DNA of 64,000 bases, taken from assembly GCF_000003195.3 (NCBI RefSeq), contig NC_012879.2, positions 32,456,547 to 32,520,546 on the forward strand. Direction: 5' to 3'. The translations under genes were made by a program, and so were the position numbers. This DNA is from Sorghum bicolor (Eukaryota > Streptophyta > Magnoliopsida > Poales > Poaceae). A model generated the notes under the pieces. It saw nothing but the letters and a program-made list of their open reading frames with translations, had not been told where the DNA came from and did not search any database. Shown here one piece after another: positions 12,035-21,900 of the stretch. Numbering within the stretch: position 1 is the stretch's first letter; each line of letters opens with the position of its first letter.

Positions 12035-13627
12035 ATGTCTCGTGGCACCAGAGGTGCGGAACAGCGTGCAAACATGAATCCACCCCCTCTTCCTCCCCCA
12101 CCAAATCCAGCTGAGCTGATGCAAATGATGGTGGAAAATCAGAGGATGCTCACTGAGACCATCAATCGGATGGCAAATCAGGGTGGTTGTAATGTGCAAG
12201 CAGGGCCAGCACCTAACCAGTATAGCAACATCAAGGATTTCATGGATACTAAGCCCCCACCTTTCACAGAGGCGGAAGAACCCCTTCAAGCTGAGGAATG
12301 GCTGAACACCGTGGAACAAAAGTTCCGCTTGCTTCGGCTAACCGAGGGTTTGAAGGCGGAGTACGCAGCTCATCAACTGCAAGGCCCAGCAGGCATCTGG
12401 TGGAATTAGTATCGGGAAGCTCTTCCCGCCGACACGGTGCTTGATTGGAATCTTTTCCGTGATGCTTTTAAAGGGCATTTCATTCCTCCTGGTATCATGG
12501 AGATGAAGCATACCGAGTTTATGCAGTTGACTCAGGGCAACAAAACTGTGAAGGAGTATTTGCATGCTTTCAATCATTTATCTAGGTATGCTCCTGAGTT
12601 CATGAACACTGAGGCGAAAAAGATTGCTAGTTTCAAGCGGGGTTTGGGCCCCAAGTTGCTGAAGACTATGGGTCGCACCAAGTGTGCAACTTTCAATGAA
12701 TTTGTCAGTGATGCTCTGACCCAAGAGAACAATAACACTGTGTACTCGGCAACCAAGACTCGCAAGAGGGCTTTTGAGGCCGGGGCAGGGTCGTCTCAGT
12801 CCAAGGCTCCAGTGGCAGCTAAGCCACCGTTCCGTGCTCCAATGCCTAACCAGCGGTATCGCCCGCCTGCGAAGAAGAATCAGGCCAAAACAGGTTTCCG
12901 CAAGGGGTACTCTATTGCTCTTCCTAGGGGTAACACGGGTCCCAACTATGCCAAGACTCCACCTGCCAACCGTCCGTGCTGGAATTGCAATCAGACAGGG
13001 CATTGGCAGAGCAACTGTCCTTACCCGCCAAAGAAGGGCAACCAGGGGAACGTCCGTCAGGGGCGTGTTCACTACACAACCGTGGAGGCAATCCCTGCTG
13101 GTGAGGTAGTCACGGCAGGTAAGTTTCTGGTCAATCAATGTGATGCACTTGTGCTTTTTGTTTCGGGAGCATCGCATTCTTTTGTGAGTTCAGATTTTGT
13201 GTCTAAGCATAATCTCAAAGCAAGTACACTTGATAAGGGTAGTTATTGCATTAGTGCTGCTGGGAATGATATATCTACCAATCAAGTGGTTTTTGGGGCA
13301 AACCTGGAAATTGGAGGCCGTCAGTTTCTTGCTGATCTGGGTGTCTTACCCGGTGTGGGCATAGATGTAATTCTGGGTATGAATTGGATGAGTGGTAACG
13401 GAGTTCTTATCGACACCACCACTCGCGTAGTGATGTTGAGAGACCCAAGTACCAGGGAAGCGTTCTTAGAGCAACTTCCTCGAGATATCCATATCCGTAG
13501 CACTGTGAATGCAGTTACAGCTAAGGCCATCCAGGATATTCCGGTGGTGTGTGAGTTCCCGGATGTGTTTCCTGATGATTTACCCGGGCTTCCTCCAGAT
13601 CGGGATGTGGAGTTCAAATTGAATTGA
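12035..13627 (+). pseudogene. gag and protease of element A
   Basis: ATG 12035 starts a Pro/Asn-rich N-terminus followed by the retrotransposon gag (capsid) domain, with AEEWLNTVEQKF near codon 90 and FKRGL further on, then a basic linker and a CCHC knuckle CWNCNQTGHWQSNCP at about 12980-13025. The aspartic protease follows; its motif reads FVSGASHSF at about 13157-13183, so the catalytic Asp codon is GTT (Val) at 13160-13162. ILGMNW, the flap-side motif, is intact. An in-frame TAG lies at 12407-12409, and a one-base deletion near 13618-13625 moves the frame and gives the TGA at 13625-13627. Capsid formation, RNA packaging and polyprotein cleavage are the family roles; this copy cannot mature itself. 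Confidence 0.9.
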
Positions 13628-15126
13628 TTCCAGGTACCGCTCCTATCTCTTGAAGACCTTATAGAATGCCACCAAATGAGCTAGCTGAGCTTAAGACCCA
13701 ACTAAATGAGTTGTTCAAGAAGGGTCTTATCCGTCCTAGTTCTTCTCCTTGGGGTTGTCCGGCTATCTTTGTGAAGAAGAAGGATCAATCCTTGCGCATG
13801 TGTGTGGACTATCGTCCCCTAACTGCGGTAACCATCAAGAACAAATACCCTCTTCCTCGCATTGATATCTTGTTTGATCAGTTGTCTAAAGCTAAGGTAT
13901 TCTCCAAGATTGATTTGTGATCTGGGTATCATCAGATCAAGATCCGTCCTGAAGATGTACCTAAGACAGCTTTCTCGACGAGGTATGGGTTGTATGAGTA
14001 TCTCGTCATGTCCTTCGGTCTTACAAATGCACCTGCTCACTTCATGTATCTCATGAATTCGGTGTTCATGCCCGAATTGGACAAGTTTGTGGTGGTCTTC
14101 ATTGATGATATCTTGGTATATTCCTGCAATGAAGAGGAGCATGCAGAGCATCTACGTATAGTGTTGTCGCATTTGCCTGAGCATCAACTTTACGCCAAGT
14201 TCAGCAAATGCGAGTTTTGGTTGAAGAAAGTACCTTTCTTGGGCCATGTCCTATCTGAAGAAGGCATATCGGTGGATCCAGCCAAGGTGCAAGAAGTGCT
14301 GGATTGGAAAGTTCTAACTTCGGTTCACGAGGTTCGGAGTTTTCTTGGTCTGGCTGGATATTATCATCGATTTATTCCCGAATTCTCAAAAATATCTAAG
14401 CCTATGACTCGTCTACTTCAGAAAGATGAGAAGTTTGTGTGAACGCCTGAGTGTGAAGAGGCATTCCACAAGTTGAGGACATTGCTGACATCAGCCCCTG
14501 TCCTAGCTCAGCCTGATATCGAGAAGCCTTTCGATGTCTTCTGCGACGCGTCAGGTGTTGGTTTAGGCTGTGTGTTGATGCAAGAAGGTCACGTTATCGC
14601 GTATGCCTCACGCCAACTTCGAAAACATGAGGTCAATTACCCAACTCATGACTTAGAATTGGCGGCAGTTGTTCATGCTTTGAAAATATGGAGGCATTAT
14701 TTGCTGGGTAATCTTTGTAATATCTACACCGATCATAAGAGCCTCAAGTATATCTTCACTCAACCTGAATTGAACATGCGACAGCGAAGATGGCTTGAGT
14801 TTATTAAAGATTGTAATCTACAAGTGCACTACCATCCGGGCAAGGCGAACGTGGTGGCGGATGCCTTGAGCCGGAAAGCGCACTGTCACTCAATCCAAGT
14901 GGAAGATCCGTTGTTATCACATCTTATGCATCCACTTGTGCTCAACCAGATTTCTCTGGAGAGTACTCTTCGTAATCGAGTTATCGAATTGCAGCGAACA
15001 GATGTAGGCATCTATCATATAAAGAGGAAAATGAAAGAAGAAGAAACCAAGCATTTCCGAGTCGATGAGAACGGGATTCTTTGGTTCAAGGATCGACTTG
15101 TGGTCCCAAAAGACCGTGAGCTATGA
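13628..15126 (+). pseudogene. Reverse transcriptase and RNase H of element A
   Basis: Frame 1 carries a Ty3/gypsy reverse transcriptase: [35 protein letters not shown] and the catalytic FIDDILVYS (FIDD at 14098-14109), then [12 protein letters not shown]. The RNase H domain follows with [10 protein letters not shown], a DLELAA stretch holding the catalytic Glu, and [11 protein letters not shown] (about 14530-14760), ending near a DALSRK motif. In-frame stops lie at 13651-13653 (TGA), 13918-13920 (TGA), 14440-14442 (TGA, where related proteins have Trp) and 15124-15126 (TGA). It is a single RNase H without the second archaeal-type copy found in elements C and E. Confidence 0.92.
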
Positions 15127-15546
15127 AATCAGATCTTATCTGAAGCTCAATCATCCAAATTGTCTATTCATCCTGGTAGTAGCAAGATGTATCAGGATCT
15201 GAAACCTCTGTTTTGGTGGACAAAGATGAAAAAGGAGATCGCTGCTTTTGTCGCTCGTTGTGACAATTGTTGTCGTGTGAAGGCCGTTCACATGAAAGTT
15301 GGTTTACTTCAGCCCTTGTCAATTCCTGGTTGGAAATGGGAAGAAGTCAGCATGGATTCCATCGTTGGACTCCCAACTTCTGTTAAGGGTTTTGAATCTA
15401 TCTAGGTGATTGTAGATTGTTTGACCAAGGTTGCTTGATTTATTCCAGTCCGAGCTGACTCTCGTCCACATCAGTATGCAGAGTTGTACTTCGAGCACAT
15501 TGTTCGTCAGTATGGTGTGCCTCAAACAATCATATCAGATCTTGGA
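15127..15546 (+). pseudogene. Integrase of element A, N-terminal part
   Basis: This part holds the zinc-binding region (SIHPGSSKMYQDL ... CDNC) and the start of the catalytic core (WEEVSMDSIVGLP and the second Asp region near TIISD). The first zinc-binding His position reads Gln (EAQSSK). Stops lie at 15403-15405 (TAG, where Trp is usual) and near 15436 (TGA). Coding is cut at 15546 by element B and resumes at 18602. Confidence 0.9.
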
Positions 15547-16778
15547 TGTTGACGGTTCTTAAGTACCAATTTTAATTATCAAATAAACAAGAGAAAGGAC
15601 CAATATGCAACCAACACCTAGAATTAGGGTTTGATCTGACAGAATTCCACGAGTTTTGTTGTTTATCTATTTCTGCAGGGGGTTATCAGGAAATAAGGAA
15701 GAAAGGCCCACATGTCGGGATTACATAGATATCAACACACCGCACGATTTTCTACCATCTAGAAGACTCCAGAAGCCACGGGAAGAAGACGGAGGCCGAA
15801 AGGGGCCAGGCCCAGGGCGCCCGCCCTGGTGACCTGGGCGCCCGCCCCCTGCTGGATGTCAATCAGGACTCTCTTCGCACGGGATGTTCCACCGACCAAT
15901 TGGATCAAGGAAAACATAGTACCACCTCGCCTACCGACCCAAAAACGCATAAAGGAGGAGGACTATATAAGGAGACCCCCTGGCCCCTGGAGAAGACATG
16001 AAGAAATTATCATAGAGATTGAGGGGTGCCCTCGAAGGAAAACCTCTTCTCTAATTAATATTTCTTTTTAGGCTTAGCAACCAATGTAAAGTAGAAATAG
16101 ATCTTCTAGTTTCTACTAGATTGAGAGAGATAGAGTGGAGGTGTAGATTGGAGGAAGCCCGGCCTGTCGGTGTCTACTCCAAGCTTGTACCTGCGGGATC
16201 AAGTTCTCCTAACCCGAAGCTTGCTCCTAGGATTCTTCAGTATTTCGACTTCTAAATTCTAGTAAGTTCTTGTTTTATTGTTCTTATGGTTTATGAGTTT
16301 ACTTTAATCTCTTCGCGTAGAGTTTAGAGTAATCATTGCTGGCGTAAACGTGGTGTTTAGCCTGGGGTACTCATAGATATTCCATCACTAGCTGGACCGT
16401 GGTAGTAGTGAGGAATGTGACAATTTCGAGTTACCTTTGCAGACCATATCTCGTTAGCAGGAAGGATAGGGTTTATAGGTGCGGGTTGAACATCCTTTGT
16501 GGTGTCTAGATTCCGTTAGCCTCCCCACTAGAACAGTAGATCATCCTTACCAAGGTTAGAAGGAGACTACGGTTGCAGTCTTCTCTATTTATCACTCACA
16601 TCGAAAGACATTCTTTGTGCCTAAAGGGTTAGTAGTAATAGACCGGTTAGTCAGATGCACTCTTTCTCCTAGTGGTAAAAAAATAAATATGATACTCTGG
16701 ATAATTTCTCGGGTGAAGTGCTCACCGATATCCGTGCGCTTGCGGATCAATTCCTTATTGCGTTCCCAAATATCAACA
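15547..16778 (+). repeat. 5' LTR of element B (1,232 bp)
   Basis: It begins TGTTGACGG and ends ATATCAACA. It contains a GC-rich block with repeated GGGCGCCCGCC (about 15810-15850), a TATA box at 15963-15971, and a terminal ~208 bp that reappears at 18394-18601. It aligns well with the minus-strand LTRs of element D, for example in the shared stretch around GACAGAATTCCACGAGTTTT and in the segment before the GC-rich block. Confidence 0.88.
15963..15971 (+). promoter_or_regulatory. TATA box in element B 5' LTR
   Basis: CTATATAAG is followed by GAGACCCCCTGG. The same position in element D's left LTR has CTATAAATT before the same C-rich motif, which supports a conserved LTR promoter in this family. 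Confidence 0.6.
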
Positions 16779-16784
16779 AGCATT

Positions 16785-16803
16785 TCTGGCGCCGTTGCCG
16801 GGG
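16785..16803 (+). other. Primer-binding site of element B (tRNA-Asp type)
   Basis: TGGCGCCGTTGCCGGGGA lies six bases inside the LTR and is the complement of a plant tRNA-Asp 3' end, the primer typical of Athila and related gypsy elements. Confidence 0.75.
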
Positions 16804-16910
16804 AGAAAGACGGTTGCTGAGATAACCTGAGTCTTACTACTAGCTTGTATCTATACTTTTATCTTTTCTTATCTTTTATATTCTTTATTTATTTTCTTTA
16901 CTCTTACCTT

Positions 16911-18393
16911 ATGGAAAACCAAAATTCTAAATCGATCCATGAATCTGCAATCCCTTTAGCAACTGACCTTTTACCATGGGAATCATCACAGCCTATCCAA
17001 ACATCCTAGTATAAGTTAAGTTCTAGGTTGATTGCGATGATTCAAAACCTATCTTTGCATTGAAGGCATTTCTGATAAAACTTTACGTTGGAAGCTTTTT
17101 CCTTTTTCTTTAAGGGGAAAAGCTAGACAATGGTACAGTCAGAAGGTATATCAACAACAAGGTGAATGGGGAGTTTTACGAGCCAACTTTTGTCTAGATT
17201 TCTATTCCCTTGACCGTATAGCCGACCTTAGACTCGAAGTCCTATCTTTTAAACAAAAAGATAATGAAACTTTGGGAAAATCCTGGAAACATTTTTCTGA
17301 TCTTTTGGAATCTGGTCCAAACCTTAATCTTGAAGACCCTATTCTTTTATTTCACTTTTTTCGAGGTCTTCATAAAAATCACAAACAAATGCTACACACA
17401 ATGTCTAGAGGTTCTTTCTTTCGCATCCCTGCTGATGAAGCTAGAGTGATCCTAGATAGAATCCTAGAAGCTGAGATGGATAATACCCTTCATGATGAAA
17501 CCTACGAAGCCGAAGTAGACACTCTGCCAAATTCTTCATCTACTTTAGCTATCCCAAGTTCTGAACCACAAGAGGAAGAAATTCCACCACCGGACTTCAT
17601 GCTGGATATAGAATCCGATCTTTTTGCCGATTTTGGAAATATTTCAAACTACCATTCTATTGACAAACCCCAAAACGACCAGTTTAGCATTTATTTGCCA
17701 AGTGAACATCAATTGAGAGAGCTTATCTCAGTAATGAGTAGCGAATGGTTGGAGGAATCAGAGCTTTCCTCTGATGTGATCCGTTTGGACACACCCTCTA
17801 TAACTATACGCTGTGCTTATAATTCTGATCGATTTAATGCTCTTTATAATCCTATTATGGGGATAAATATCATGTCCGAATCTTTTGCACTTAAACTATT
17901 TAAAAATCTTGTCTTAACCCCCACAACGAAGGTCATAAAGGAATCTTCGGGACGATTAGTCCCCAGTCTTGGAATTATTAATGTCCTACCTCTTACGGTA
18001 GAAGGCTCCATGGTTCATTTGAACTTCTATATCTTTCATACATGGGACTTCGACCTGTTGATAGGACAACCTTTTAGAAGACTCCTTTATGAAGGTCATA
18101 CTGGAAAGCTACACATTTCTTTTGGAAAAACCTTTAAATTCCCAATAACAATTTCACACTCCTTAAACAATAAGGCTGAGTCATATCTTTTGCCTGATCC
18201 TATGGAGGAGGTAAAGGCTGCATCTCTAGAGCTTTTAGAAGAATCAGACTTAGAAGACGAAATTCCTTTCTTCACTGAAGAAGAAACCGAACCTTCTGAG
18301 CCTGAACCCTTAGATGAGTTTGCAGAAACACCTAGACCCCCCATAGAGCTTAAAACTTTACCACCCGGTCTTACCTATGCTTTCCCACTCCAC
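16911..18393 (+). pseudogene. gag and vestigial protease of element B
   Basis: An ATG at 16911 opens 32 codons that end at TAG 17007-17009. The main frame is open from 17041 to 18447 and carries the gag core (LFPFSLRGKARQWYSQ, then FYSLDRIADLRLEVLSF and LLFHFFRGLHK), an acidic linker, and a protease-like fold (SITIRCAYNSD ... DLLIGQPFRRLLYEG). The expected catalytic Asp-Ser/Thr-Gly is absent and the site reads YNPIMGINIMS, so cleavage activity is unlikely. Part of gag appears missing between about 17030 and 17050. The frame runs into LTR sequence at about 18393, so the last 18 codons are LTR-derived. Confidence 0.8.
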
Positions 18394-18601
18394 GGTTGCA
18401 GTCTTCTCTATTTATCACTCACATCGAAAGACATTCTTTGTGCCTAAAGGGTTAGTAGTAATAGACCGGTTAGTCAGATGCACTCTTTCTCCTAGTGGTA
18501 AAAAAATAAATACGATACTCTGGATAATTTCCCGGGTGAAGTGCTCACCGATATCCGTGCGCTTGCGGATCAATTCCTCATTGCGTTCCCAAATATCAAC
18601 A
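18394..18601 (+). repeat. Truncated 3' LTR of element B (last ~208 bp)
   Basis: Nearly identical to 16570-16778 (a few substitutions). The junction reads CCACTCCACGG then TTGCAGTC, against GGAGACTACGG then TTGCAGTC in the 5' LTR; the shared ACGG suggests a microhomology deletion. Confidence 0.85.
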
Positions 18602-18906
18602 GTGGACCACAGTTCACTGCTTGATTTTGGGAGTGCCTGCATGAGCAAATTGGTACTCATTTAGTCCGAAGCTCTGCTTATCATCCCCAAACAGCGGGTC
18701 AAACTGAAAGGGTCAACCAAATCCTGAAAGACATGTTGAGGGCATGTGCTCTCCCTTCAAAGGGTTCTTGGGTTAAGTGGTTGCCGTTAGCCGAATTCTC
18801 CTACAACAATAGTTATCAGGAGAGTATTAAGATGGCTCCATTTGAAGCCCTGTACGGTCGAAAGTGTCGAACCCCGTTGAATTGGGTAGAAGCCGGAGAG
18901 CGAAGT
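18602..18906 (+). pseudogene. Integrase of element A, C-terminal part (truncated)
   Basis: The integrase core resumes at GPQFTA, followed by a TGA near 18621-18623, then SSAYHPQTAGQTERVNQ (catalytic Glu in QTERVN), SWVKWLPLAEFSYNNS and FEALYGRKCRTPLNW. Coding stops at about 18906 in GERS, where satellite begins with a shared GTG. The C-terminal integrase domain and 3' LTR are missing. Confidence 0.88.
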
Positions 18907-21900
18907 GTCATATGGAATCTCGCTTCGGTCAATTTGGACATAGTGTTAGTTTTGGTGCAAGATAGGTGCACGGTTTGCACCTAATGCACCATAGGCTAAG
19001 AAACCATTTTGGACACACCCAATGGTACTCCTAGGTGAAGGGCCTCAAATGGAATCTCAATTTGGTCTATTTGGAGATAGTGCTAATCTTGATGCAAGAT
19101 AGGTGCATGGTTTGCATGGAACATACCATATGCTCAGAAATCAATTTGGACTCACTCGATGGAACTCCTAGATGACATGTGTCATATGGAATCCTGCATC
19201 GGTGTGTTTAGAGAGAGTGTTAGTTTCAGTGCAAGATTGGTGCATGGTTTGTGCCTAATGCACCATAGGCTAAGAAACCACTTTGGACACACCCGATGGT
19301 ACTCCTAGTTAAAGGGGCTCAAGTGGAATTTCAATTTGATCTGTTTGGACATTGTGCAAATCTTGATCCAAGATAGGATGCACGGTTTGCATGGAACATA
19401 CCTTATGCCTAGAAATCAATGTGGACACACTCGATGGAACTCCTAGATGACATGTGTCATATGAAATCTCGCTTCGGTCTGTTTGGAGACAGTGTTAGTT
19501 TCAGTGCAAGATAGGTGCACAGTTTGCACCTAATGCACTATAGTCTAAGAAACTATTTTGGACGTACCTATTGGAACTCTAAGGTGAAGAGGCTCAAGTG
19601 GAAGCTTGGTTCATTATTTTTAGAGATAGCACTAAATTTGATGCAAGATAGGTGCACGATTTGCATGGAACGTATTATATGCTCGAAAATCAATTTGGAC
19701 ACACCCGATGGAACTCCTAGATGACATGTGTCATATGAAATCTCGCTTCGGTCCGTTTGGAGATAGTGTTAGTTTTGGTGCAAGATAGGTTCACAGTTTG
19801 CACCTAATGCAACATAGTCTAAGATACCATTTTGGATGCACCTATTGGTACTCCAAGGTGAAGAGGCTCAAGTGAAAGCTTGGTTCAGTCTATTTAGAGA
19901 TAGTGCTAAACTTGATGCAAGATAGGTGCATGGTTTGCATGCAACGTATCATATGCTCGAAAATCAATTTAGACGCACCCGATGGAACTGCTAGATGACA
20001 TCTCTCATGGAATCTCGCTTTAGTCTGTTTGGAGATAGTGTTAGTTTCAGAGGTGCCCAGTTTGCACCTAATGCACTATAGTCTAAGAAACCATTTTGGA
20101 CACACCTGTTGGTACTCCAAGGTGAAGAGGCTCAAGTGGAAGCTCACTTCGATCTGTTTAGAGATAGTGCTAATCTTGATCCAAGATAGGATGCACGGTT
20201 TGCATGAAACATACCATATGCTCGGAAATCAATTTGGACACACCTGATGGAACTTCTAGATGACATGTGTCAAATGAAATCTCACTTCGGTCTGTTTGGA
20301 GATAGTGTTAGTTTCGGTGCAAGATAGGTGCACGGTTTGTGCCTCATGCACCATATGCTAAGTAAACATTTTGGACGCACCCGATGGTACTCCTAGGTTA
20401 AAGGGCTCAACTGGAAGCTCGGTTGGGTCTGTTCGGAGATAGTGCTAATGTTGATGTAAGATAGGTGCACAGTTTGTATGAAACGTAACATATGCTCAGA
20501 AATCAATTTGGACACACTCGATGGAACTCTTAGATGATGTGTGTCATATTGAATCTTGCTTCGGTCCATTTGGGATAGTGTTAGTTTCGGTGCAAGACAG
20601 GTGCACGGTTTGCGCCTAATGTAGGCTAAGAAACCATTTTGGACACACCCAATGGTACTCCTAGGTGAAGGGGCTCAAATGGAAGCTCAGTTCGGTATGT
20701 TCGGAGATAATGCTAATCATGATGCAAGAGAGGTGCATGGTTTGCATGGAACCTGCCATATGCTCTGAAATCAATTTGGACTCACCCAATGAAACTCCTA
20801 GATGACGTGTGTCATATGGAATCCCGGTTCGGTCTGTTTGGAGAGAGTGTTAGTTTCGGTGCAAGATAGGTGCACGGTTTGTGCCCAATGCACCATAGGC
20901 TAAGAAACCACTTTGGACACACCCGATGGTACTCCTAGGTTAAAGGGCTCAAGTGGAAGCTTTGTTTGGTCTATTTAGAGACAGTGTTAATCTTGATGCA
21001 AGATATATAGGTGCATAGTTTGCTTGGAACGTATCATATGCTCAAAAATCAATTTGAACGCACTAGATGAAACTCCTAGATGACATGTGTCATATGGAAT
21101 CTCGCTTCGGTCCATCTGGAGATAGTGTCAATTTCGGTGCGAGATAGGTGCACGGTTTGCGCCTAACACACCATAAGCTAAGAAACCATTTTGGACACAC
21201 CTAATTGTACTCCTAGGTGAAGGGGCTCAAATGGAAGCTTAGTTTGGTCTGTTTGGAGATATTGCAAATCTTGATGCAACATAGGTGCATAGTTTGCATG
21301 GAACGTACCATATGCTTTGAAATCAATTTGGACTCACCCGATGGAACTCCTAGATGACGTGTGTCATATGGAAACTCGCTTCGGTCTATTTGAAGATAGT
21401 GTTAGTATCGGTGCAAGATAGGTGCCCAGTTTGCGCCTAAGGAACTATAGTCTAAGAAACTATTTTGGACGCACCTGTTGGTACTCCAAGATGAAGAGGC
21501 TCAAGTGGAAGCTCAGTTTGGTCTATTTAGATATAGTGCTAAACTTGATCCAAGATAGGATGCACGGTTTGCATGGAACGTACCATATGCTCGAAAATCA
21601 ATTTGGACTCACCCAATGGAAATCCTAGATGATGTGTGTCATATGAAATCTCGCTTTGATCTGTTTGGAGATAGTGTTAGTTTCGATGCAAGATAGGTGC
21701 TTGGTTTGTGCCTAATGCACCATAGGCTAAGAAACATTTTTGGACGCACCTGATGGTACTCCTAGGATAAAGGGCTCAAGTGGAAGCTCGGTTGGGTCTG
21801 TTCGGAAATAGTGCTAATCTTGATGAAAGATAGGTGCACGGTTTGCGTGGAACGTACCATATACTCAAAAATCAATTTGGACATACTCGATGGAACTCCT

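Larger units (their letters stand above)
15547..18601 (+). mobile_element. Element B: deleted Ty3/gypsy element nested in element A's integrase
   Basis: The ends are TGTTGA...TCAACA. Flanks are TTGGA (15542-15546) and GTGGA (18602-18606), a 5-bp TSD with one change; the integrase frame continues directly across them. The 5' LTR is 15547-16778, followed by a tRNA-Asp-type primer site and a gag-protease region. Only the last ~208 bp of the 3' LTR remains (about 18394-18601), joined directly to the end of the coding region, so pol and most of the 3' LTR were lost in one deletion. The LTR family is the same as element D's. Athila-like membership is likely from primer site and gag but not certain without RT. 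Confidence 0.88.
8607..18906 (+). mobile_element. Element A: decayed Ty3/gypsy retrotransposon, Tekay/Del-like, lacking its 3' end
   Basis: The order is 5' LTR (8607 to about 10182), degenerate tRNA-Met-type primer site, leader, coiled-coil ORF, gag-protease, reverse transcriptase-RNase H and integrase. A second element (15547-18601) interrupts the integrase. The left flank is satellite ending GTTTG (8602-8606), the presumed TSD. On the right, integrase coding stops abruptly at about 18906 and satellite begins in a different monomer phase, so the end of integrase, the 3' LTR and some satellite are deleted. Integrase after RNase H places it in Ty3/gypsy. The Tekay/Del lineage is inferred from the RT motifs and the TGTAACACCCC LTR start; other lineages are not excluded. 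Confidence 0.85.

Noticed and set aside
8607..18906. Element A as a centromere-specific CRM chromovirus
   Set aside because: It sits in centromeric satellite, but LTR start, extra ORF and RT motifs look more like Tekay/Del, and the C-terminal integrase region that would carry a CR motif is missing. No support for CRM.
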